DNA of 46,809 nucleotides from Microvirga sp. GTDB taxonomy: Bacteria > Pseudomonadota > Alphaproteobacteria > Rhizobiales > Beijerinckiaceae. Where the stretch lies: the NCBI GenBank assembly GCA_031181145.1, contig JAPSLB010000037.1, positions 1-46,809 of the forward strand. Direction: 5' to 3'. The translations under genes and the position numbers were made by a program. Positions 41,490-46,809 of the stretch are shown one piece after another. The notes under the pieces were generated by a model that did not search any database, was not told where the DNA came from, and worked only from the letters and a program-made list of their open reading frames with translations. Each line of letters opens with the position of its first letter. The first letter of the stretch is position 1.

Positions 41490-42041
41490 GTCAGGGTTTC
41501 CTTGGAGAGGGTGGGATGAGGACGCGAGCCGGATTGCCTCCCGCTCCGCGTCGAGGACCCGCCTGCGCCATCCGCCTCCGAAGACGGGCCAAATGGCGAG
41601 GCGGGAGAGAAATCCGAGGCGTTCGCGCGTCAGGCCATGGATGGCCTGGACGGGATCCGTGCGGCGGGCCGCCCCGAGCGTGACGGGACCGATCAGTCCG
41701 TCGGCCTCGACCCCAAGAACCCTCTGCAGCAGCACGATCGCGCGGGTCGGGCCCGAGTTGACGGCAAGATCGAAGAGCGCGAGGCCGAGCCCCCGCGGGA
41801 GTTCGTCGGCGCGTACGGCCTCCCAGTAGAAGCGGCGGTAGATCGCTGCCGCCTCGTCCGTCGTGAGACGGCGGATATCCTCGTCGGTGACCCGGTATCC
41901 CCTCGCACGGGACAGCGTTTCGAGGGTGATCCCGTAATTCGTGGCCCCGCCGGGGTCCCGAGGGTGCCGAGAAAAACCGCCCTCCTGCCGCAGGACGAAT
42001 GCGAGGGCCTCTTCGAACGGTGCGGACCTGTCGGCCGGCAT
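41280..42041 (-). CDS. GH108-type muramidase (endolysin) with C-terminal holin-like membrane segment
   Basis: A 253-residue phage-type lysin. The N-terminal GH108 domain has F-V-L-R-Q-E-G-G-F-S with catalytic Glu20, then D-P-G-G-A-T-N-Y-G-I-T near 29-39 and W-E-A-V-R-A-D-E-L-P. A peptidoglycan-binding region follows (L-F-D-L-A-V-N-S-G-P, G-V-E-A-D-G-L-I-G-P-V-T). The last 69 residues contain two hydrophobic helices (about residues 199-213 and 229-244), holin-like, and no signal peptide precedes the enzyme. It lies three bases after the DUF2793 gene in the GTA tail region, so a role in releasing GTA particles is likely (inference). The next gene on the strand is the feuN-like one, 47 bases on. 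An in-frame ATG at 41489 may start a separate product. Confidence 0.88.
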   Translation of the reverse strand: MPADRSAPFEEALAFVLRQEGGFSRHPRDPGGATNYGITLETLSRARGYRVTDEDIRRLTTDEAAAIYRRFYWEAVRADELPRGLGLALFDLAVNSGPTRAIVLLQRVLGVEADGLIGPVTLGAARRTDPVQAIHGLTRERLGFLSRLAIWPVFGGGWRRRVLDAEREAIRLASSSHPLQGNPDMLDTKTILASRTVWANLIGLTAVILGLFGFDASGLTGSAFQEALVQFIAAASFIASTVFRILATRRIEN

Positions 42042-42044
42042 CGC

Positions 42045-43583
42045 TCAGAGCTCCGCCTGAAGAGCCAGGACGGCGGCGTTGCCGAGATAGAGGTGGCCGA
42101 CAGAGCCGGCCGTACCGGAGAACGATCCCAGGGCCTGCAGCCTCAGCGTCGCGGCGGAGGGGCTCGCCGGCACGACGGTCGTGACAAACACCGCCCCGGA
42201 GGTCGTCGTCCAGGACGCGTTGCCGTTGTTGAAGAAGGCGAGCTGGTTGCCGCTCGGCATGCCGCCCGCCCAGGCCGCGCCGCTCGTGATCAAGGTCGGA
42301 TTGGCCCGCATCGGCGTCGGCAGAATTAGCGGAATATCGATCAGGTTCACCGAGACCCTCTGGCCGAGAGCCCCCAGGACCATGAGCGACGAGCCGCCGG
42401 CAGGCAGAGGCTGATAATAGCGTCGGCAGTGAAACTCCTCCCGGTCGAGCGGCTCTCCTGTCCATGGCGTCGCATGAGACCCGATCTCCAGCTTCGCATT
42501 CCTGAAAGAGCACGCGGCCGGGGGATCGAGCCGGACCGTCACATGCCCCGTCTCCGTCCCGTCGAGCACGACGGACACGGCGCGGCGGCCGGACCCGCCC
42601 GGGATCGTCGCCGCCTTGGTGCCGATCAGGACCGGGATCGGCCCGGACGGATCCTGCACCGAAAGGGTCAGGGCGGTACCGGCGAGATTGGCAGCTCCCG
42701 CGAGCGCGGAAGCATGCGCCACGTCGACGACCTGGTCGAGAGCCCCGATCAACGTCATCGTTCCGTCCGCCGCGCGCGTGAGCGAGCAGCCGCCGGGGCC
42801 CGCCTTCCAGCGGTCGAAGCCGTAAGCGCCCTCGGCGAGAGCCCCGCCGCCGAAGCCGCGCTGGTTCACGCGGAACGAGGAATTGATGAGCAGATTGGCT
42901 TGCGGCAGGTTCGACAATCCCTGCGGAAAGGTTCCCACACCCGTATTGCCGTCGAGGTGGAAAGCATCGATCCATTCCGCGCCATCGGACGAGACACGAA
43001 TGGTGAAATCATCATTGCCGATGAGGCCCGTCTCCGCGCGACCGCTGAAGCCGCGCTGATAGAGCTGCGAAAGGACATTGTCCGTCGCGGCCTTGTTGAG
43101 CACGAAACGCAGATCACCCGTTCCGCCCTCCTCCACGCCAAGCGCTGCAAACAGAGCCGCGTTGAGCTTCGCCGAGATGCGGTTCAGATCGTCGGGCGTC
43201 GTTCCGATGCCGAGGCGATCCAGATTGCCGAGGATCCGGCAGTAATGGCCGAGATCACGCCACTGCTCGCCGTCGAACACGACGATGATGTTCTCCGCCC
43301 CGACATAAGCCCGCCAGCCGGGACGGGGCGAAAGAAAGCGCCACGCTCCCAGGTCGAAGAGAGCGATCTCGCTTCCGTGCCCGGCAAAGGCGCCCGAGCC
43401 GCCGGGTCCGACGAGATAGCGGTCTCCCTCGGCTGGCGTGGCGGGAGGAGCCGTGCGTCCGCGTTCCAGGACGGCCAGGTGGACGAGGGCGTCCAGGGAC
43501 GACAGGGCTTCGTTGTGGGTGACGTGCTTTTGCGCCTGCGCTGCGGCAAGCAGCGGCAGAGCCAGATGCGGCGTTGTGCTCAT
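42045..43583 (-). CDS. DUF2793 phage/GTA tail-associated protein
   Basis: A 512-residue protein. The first 110 residues are a DUF2793 domain: P-H-L-A-L-P-L-L-A-A-A-Q-A-Q-K-H-V-T-H-N-E-type opening with L-D-A-L-V-H-L-A-V, then E-G-D-R-Y-L-V-G-P-x-G-S-G-A-F-A-G and W-R-F-L-S-P-R-x-G-W. DUF2793 genes accompany the tail end of gene transfer agents and prophages in alphaproteobacteria. The middle includes N-L-L-I-N-S-S-F-R-V-N-Q-R-G-F, typical of tail-fibre-like receptor-binding proteins, and the rest is Gly/Ala/Ser-rich beta-type sequence. Located between the gp15-like gene and the lysin. Likely a surface-exposed fibre or adhesin of the particle (inference). Confidence 0.88.
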   Translation of the reverse strand: MSTTPHLALPLLAAAQAQKHVTHNEALSSLDALVHLAVLERGRTAPPATPAEGDRYLVGPGGSGAFAGHGSEIALFDLGAWRFLSPRPGWRAYVGAENIIVVFDGEQWRDLGHYCRILGNLDRLGIGTTPDDLNRISAKLNAALFAALGVEEGGTGDLRFVLNKAATDNVLSQLYQRGFSGRAETGLIGNDDFTIRVSSDGAEWIDAFHLDGNTGVGTFPQGLSNLPQANLLINSSFRVNQRGFGGGALAEGAYGFDRWKAGPGGCSLTRAADGTMTLIGALDQVVDVAHASALAGAANLAGTALTLSVQDPSGPIPVLIGTKAATIPGGSGRRAVSVVLDGTETGHVTVRLDPPAACSFRNAKLEIGSHATPWTGEPLDREEFHCRRYYQPLPAGGSSLMVLGALGQRVSVNLIDIPLILPTPMRANPTLITSGAAWAGGMPSGNQLAFFNNGNASWTTTSGAVFVTTVVPASPSAATLRLQALGSFSGTAGSVGHLYLGNAAVLALQAEL

Positions 43584-43686
43584 CGATCGATTTGCCGTGA
43601 GATGCGTGAAATACGTGAAATGAACGTGTGAAGAAGTGTCGCCCCGGGGATCCCCGCCTGGATGGCGCTGCGGGTCCTGAAGACGT

Positions 43687-43713
43687 GGATGGCCGGGCCT
43701 GTCCCGGCCATCC
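43687..43713. repeat. Extragenic palindrome, GGATGGCCGGG type
   Basis: GGATGGCCGGG (43687-43697) and CCCGGCCATCC (43703-43713) are perfect 11-bp arms around CCTGT. It sits in the 205-base gap between the gp15-like and DUF2793 genes. I recall GGCCGGG/CCCGGCC hairpins of this form as dispersed elements in Methylobacteriaceae genomes. Confidence 0.6.
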
Positions 43714-43748
43714 CGATCCGGAAACGCGAGCGCTTCATAGAAGCGGGA

Positions 43749-43769
43749 TCACCGGCACAAGGCCGGTGA
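43749..43769. repeat. Extragenic palindrome, TCACCGGC type
   Basis: TCACCGGC (43749-43756) and GCCGGTGA (43762-43769) are perfect 8-bp arms around ACAAG, 36 bases from the previous palindrome and 20 bases from the gp15-like stop. The pair probably forms one composite element; it could also terminate transcription. Confidence 0.6.
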
Positions 43770-43788
43770 CGACACGGGGTCCGATGCC

Positions 43789-46700
43789 CTAGAGCACCGG
43801 CAGCGTAAGGTTCGCCTCGAAGCCTCGTCCGGCGACCGCGCTGATTTGCGCGATGCGAAGACCGAGCACTGCTTGCGGAGCGCCGAAATCCTCCATCTCC
43901 TGCGCCGCGGAATACAGCACGAAGGGTTGCGGGCTTGCGAGCCTGCGAACGGCATCTTCCCCGTTCAGGATGTCGAGCTCATAACGTTCCGCATCCTCCG
44001 CGAGCGGAACATCGACCGCCTCCCATCCGTCGCCGTTGCGCCTGGTTCGTCGCACCCAGGCGATGCGCACCCCGTCCGCTTCGCGGCGCAGCGTTACGCG
44101 AACCGGGCTCCGGGGCCTGAGGGCCTCGCGCCCGACGGTCGCCGTGACTTCGACCATCGCCGGATCGGCATGGTCGCGTCCCGAAGGCCCGATCCTGTAG
44201 CGCCAGGTGTGCCCCATATCGGCCAGGTCGGTGACCAGGGGGACAACCGCCTCGTCGAGACGGACGACGGGAGCCCCGGCCGGCACGGTCAGTCCCGCCT
44301 CCGGCTCCGTTCCGGCGAGCCCGCGCAGAAAGCGGGACAGACGGAAGGTCCGCTCGCCGATCATCTCGGCCCGGGCGGCCGAGATGATTTCCCAGCGCCC
44401 GTTCGTTCCTTTGACGGCGAACAGATTGCCGCCGGCCAGTGCCGCCTCGTCGTCCAGAGAGCCGATGGCGCCGGAGGAGATCTCAAGATCGAGAACCGCC
44501 TTCCGGTCCCATCGCCACAGCGGCCCGGCGGGAAGCATCGTCCTCGTTCGCCCCGTCACGGCGGACAGGGTGACGATCCGATGCGGATTGAAGCTCGCAC
44601 CGTTGCCCGACCGCCAGACCGTCACCGCGCCGGGCCACGGATCGGCGGCAACCGCGATGTATTGCAGCGGCTCAGGATCGCCGAGAGCGGCGGGCAGATC
44701 GAGGACGACCACCTGCGGCTTGCCGGGAATGGACGGCGGGCGGCGCGGCGGCCTTTCAACCGAGGAGCCCGGCCTCTCGAAGACGGCGGGCTCCACGGCC
44801 CTTGTGCTCACCCTGCGCGTCGCGCCGTCGGAGACCCGCACCACGCGATGCAGTTTCGGGCCCGCATCGGTCGGAAGCGAAATCACGTCCCCGGGCTCCA
44901 GATCGACCCGCCGCGGCGACAGGTCGAATTCCGCTCCTTCCCGCCCCGCCCACAGATCCTGCAACCAAGCGTCGGCGAGGCGCTGCGCTTCCGCCCGCCT
45001 CGTGACGACGGCGCAATCGGTGCGCGATTCCCGGCGGCTCGATCCGGACAGGCGGCGGGAGGCCACGGCCGCGCGGCGGTAATCGAGCTCGCTTTCCGTA
45101 TAGCCGATCTCCACCTGCTGAGGCAGCTCCGTTTCCTGGGAGCGCGTGAGCTTGAGGGACGGCTCGCCCTCCCTCATCACGAGGTCGTCCGTCGTGAGCG
45201 TGATCACCGATCGTCCGCCGCGCCCTTTCCAGGCGATCCTGCCGCCGCTTGCAACGGCATCGACGCCGAAAAGGCGCATGAGCGGCTCGAGCGCTCCTCG
45301 CGCCGACATGGGGCGGTCCACGACATAGCCGTCGACGAAGCCGTCGACCGGGATCGCGCCGGGATCGCCGAAACCGAAATCCTTGAGGATGGACGCGATC
45401 AGGCGATCGAGCGGCGCTCCCTCGATCCGCCCCGTGATCCAATGGCCGGTTTCCCAGTTCGGCCCGTCGCTCCAGACGGTCTCGTAATCGGGAAAGGCCG
45501 GGAAGGGCCGCGCGTCCCATGCCCAGACGAAGATGCCCGCCGGATCGACCATGCGTCCGCCATAGACCGGAGAGACGGGGTTATACGCGGCCGCGAAGCC
45601 GCGCTGCGCCGGGTCGAACCGGGAGAGGATCGCCTCCAGGGCGCGGGCCTGAACGAGGTCGTCGCGCACGCCCCGCGAGAATGGAGGATAGGCGGATTCG
45701 GAAGACTTCGGATCGGGAAAGACGTTGGGCCCGTTGGGTCCCTTGTCGACGGCCGGGATTCCGATCTCGGTCAGCCAGATCGGTTTCGACTTCGGCACCC
45801 ATTCGGTTCCGGAGATTTCAATTCCATTGTGCCTTTCGACGTGCGGGTTCGACCACCAGGACACCAGATCCTTGGGCCGGAACACCCATGGCTTGGCGTA
45901 GGCGCCGTCGGTGATGGGCGTGCGGTTCTGGGATGCCCGGTCGGATGCGCCGGCATAGTACCAGTCGAACGCTTCGCCGCCGCCGAGCCGCCTGCGAAGA
46001 TAATCGGTGTCGTAGACGCTGCGGGCCTCGGCCAAGTCCGCGTGATCGGGGCTGTCGCGCCAGTCCGAGATCGGCGGGTAATAGTCGATCCCGACCGCGT
46101 CGATTTCAGGATCCCCGAAGAGCGGATCGAGGGGAAAACGGACTTCGGAACCGCCATTCAGGACATGTGCCCCATATTCCGTCCAGTCCGCAGCATAGGC
46201 GAGCTTCGTATCCGGCCCGACGATGGTGCGGATCTGCGCGACGAGAGACTTGAAACGGCTCACGGCAGGGTAGTTTCCCGATGAGGAGCGCACACGCGTC
46301 AGTCCCACGAACTCGCTGCCGAGAATGAAGCCGTCCACACCTCCGGCAGCGCGGGCCAGCCGAGCATGATGCAGGATGAAGGCGTCGTATCCGTCCGGGC
46401 GGGTGAACCATTGACCGATCTGCGTCGCTGCGGCGCTCATGCCGTCGACTGAGCCGGGCCGCCCGGGCGCGGGGTTGCACGTGATGCGCCCTCGCCAGGG
46501 ATAGGGCGGCTGGCCCGTGCCTCCGTAAGGATCTGGCAACACGTTCTCACGGGGGATATCCATCATCACGAAGGGATAGAGCACCACCTCCAGCCCCCTG
46601 TCCTTCAGATTCCGGATCAGGCGTCTGACGGAGGCGTCCGAAGGCGTCCCACCATATGCCGGCGCGCCATCGACCTGCGAGACGGCGCGCGCCGTCTCGC

Positions 46701-46809
46701 GCGTCACGCTCCCGACCGACCAGGTCGCGCCATCCGTCGTCTTCGTCTCGACGTCCACGCGCGGCTCGATCCGGCAGGAATCGGCCCTGAGATCCGTGCC
46801 GAACCAGCT
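43789..46809 (-). CDS. GTA tail protein gp15-like (TIM-barrel and phage-tail domains), N-terminus cut by window edge
   Basis: The frame is open to the right edge, leaving about 1,006 C-terminal residues. The first part (V-D-G-F-I-L-G-S-E-F-V-G-L-T-R and Y-A-A-D-W-T-E-Y-G) is the GTA TIM-barrel-like domain, and the following W-L-T-E-I-G-I-P-A-V-D-K-G-P-N stretch is also diagnostic. Downstream is a phage-tail type domain (P-L-M-R-L-F-G-V-D-A, R-R-V-D-L-E-P-G-D-V-I-S-L-P). This matches the large RcGTA gp15 protein of Rhodobacter-type gene transfer agents, about 1,300 residues, so roughly 300 residues lie beyond the window. The residues before the first in-window ATG (W-F-G-T-D-L-R-A) already look like gp15. 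It is the upstream gene of the DUF2793 and lysin genes. The stop is 43789. Confidence 0.93.
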   Translation of the reverse strand, partial: SWFGTDLRADSCRIEPRVDVETKTTDGATWSVGSVTRETARAVSQVDGAPAYGGTPSDASVRRLIRNLKDRGLEVVLYPFVMMDIPRENVLPDPYGGTGQPPYPWRGRITCNPAPGRPGSVDGMSAAATQIGQWFTRPDGYDAFILHHARLARAAGGVDGFILGSEFVGLTRVRSSSGNYPAVSRFKSLVAQIRTIVGPDTKLAYAADWTEYGAHVLNGGSEVRFPLDPLFGDPEIDAVGIDYYPPISDWRDSPDHADLAEARSVYDTDYLRRRLGGGEAFDWYYAGASDRASQNRTPITDGAYAKPWVFRPKDLVSWWSNPHVERHNGIEISGTEWVPKSKPIWLTEIGIPAVDKGPNGPNVFPDPKSSESAYPPFSRGVRDDLVQARALEAILSRFDPAQRGFAAAYNPVSPVYGGRMVDPAGIFVWAWDARPFPAFPDYETVWSDGPNWETGHWITGRIEGAPLDRLIASILKDFGFGDPGAIPVDGFVDGYVVDRPMSARGALEPLMRLFGVDAVASGGRIAWKGRGGRSVITLTTDDLVMREGEPSLKLTRSQETELPQQVEIGYTESELDYRRAAVASRRLSGSSRRESRTDCAVVTRRAEAQRLADAWLQDLWAGREGAEFDLSPRRVDLEPGDVISLPTDAGPKLHRVVRVSDGATRRVSTRAVEPAVFERPGSSVERPPRRPPSIPGKPQVVVLDLPAALGDPEPLQYIAVAADPWPGAVTVWRSGNGASFNPHRIVTLSAVTGRTRTMLPAGPLWRWDRKAVLDLEISSGAIGSLDDEAALAGGNLFAVKGTNGRWEIISAARAEMIGERTFRLSRFLRGLAGTEPEAGLTVPAGAPVVRLDEAVVPLVTDLADMGHTWRYRIGPSGRDHADPAMVEVTATVGREALRPRSPVRVTLRREADGVRIAWVRRTRRNGDGWEAVDVPLAEDAERYELDILNGEDAVRRLASPQPFVLYSAAQEMEDFGAPQAVLGLRIAQISAVAGRGFEANLTLPVL

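Noticed and set aside
43846..46284. About 800-codon plus-strand frame opposite the GTA tail gene
   Set aside because: Shadow of the gp15-like gene, rich in Arg and Pro, with no ribosome site and no domain.

Overview
The window is GC-rich chromosomal DNA from an alphaproteobacterium, most likely of the order Hyphomicrobiales (Rhizobiales) and plausibly a Methylobacteriaceae/Microvirga-type organism. The evidence is gene content and order, not a search. It holds a cytochrome c maturation block followed by a degP-type protease, a two-component pair and glnE (the rhizobial cycHJKL-degP-regulator-glnE order), a PleC/PdhS-type kinase, FeuP/FeuQ-like regulators, the tail and lysis end of a gene transfer agent (GTA), and extragenic palindromes of the kind common in this order. 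I see no rRNA, tRNA, IS element or CRISPR array, and no gene-free stretch longer than about 300 bases.

Left part (1-15,650). A truncated gene for a protein with seven propeller-like repeats runs off the left edge. Next come DUF971, moaA (molybdenum cofactor), a solute-binding protein and a 3-hydroxyisobutyrate-dehydrogenase-like enzyme. A cluster of hairpins separates these from a caspase-fold protein that has lost both catalytic residues. A compact minus-strand cluster follows in transcription order cobT, nuclease, uracil-DNA glycosylase, enoyl-CoA hydratase and a small membrane protein, divergent from cobS, DUF1289 and a membrane retropepsin. Then come an NGLxx-repeat/ADYC-like secreted pair, dusA, and a small secreted repeat protein.

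Middle part (15,650-31,100). ybaK and a His-tailed ureE precede a tightly overlapping purine-catabolism operon transcribed xdhA-xdhB-xdhC-guanine deaminase. With this set, guanine can be deaminated to xanthine and oxidised to urate. XdhAB is a molybdenum enzyme, and moaA in the same window makes its cofactor precursor. A glyoxalase, aminopeptidase N, the PleC-like kinase and glnE follow.

Right part (31,100-46,809). Everything is on the minus strand. In transcription order: GTA tail protein (gp15-like, cut by the right edge), DUF2793 protein, GH108 muramidase with a holin-like tail, a small periplasmic FeuN-like protein, feuP-like, feuQ-like, ccmI, ccmE, ccmF, ccmH, a degP-type protease, an OmpR-type regulator, its kinase, and glnE. 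Phage-derived cell-lysis functions therefore lie directly upstream of an envelope-sensing regulatory system.

The least ordinary items are the pseudo-caspase with its 14-residue tandem-repeat tail, the lysin with a possible nested holin start next to feuN, the NGLxx/ADYC pair, and several distinct palindromic element families. None is proven to be a new system. Function calls are by motif reading, and start codons were chosen from visible Shine-Dalgarno sequences, overlaps and signal peptides.
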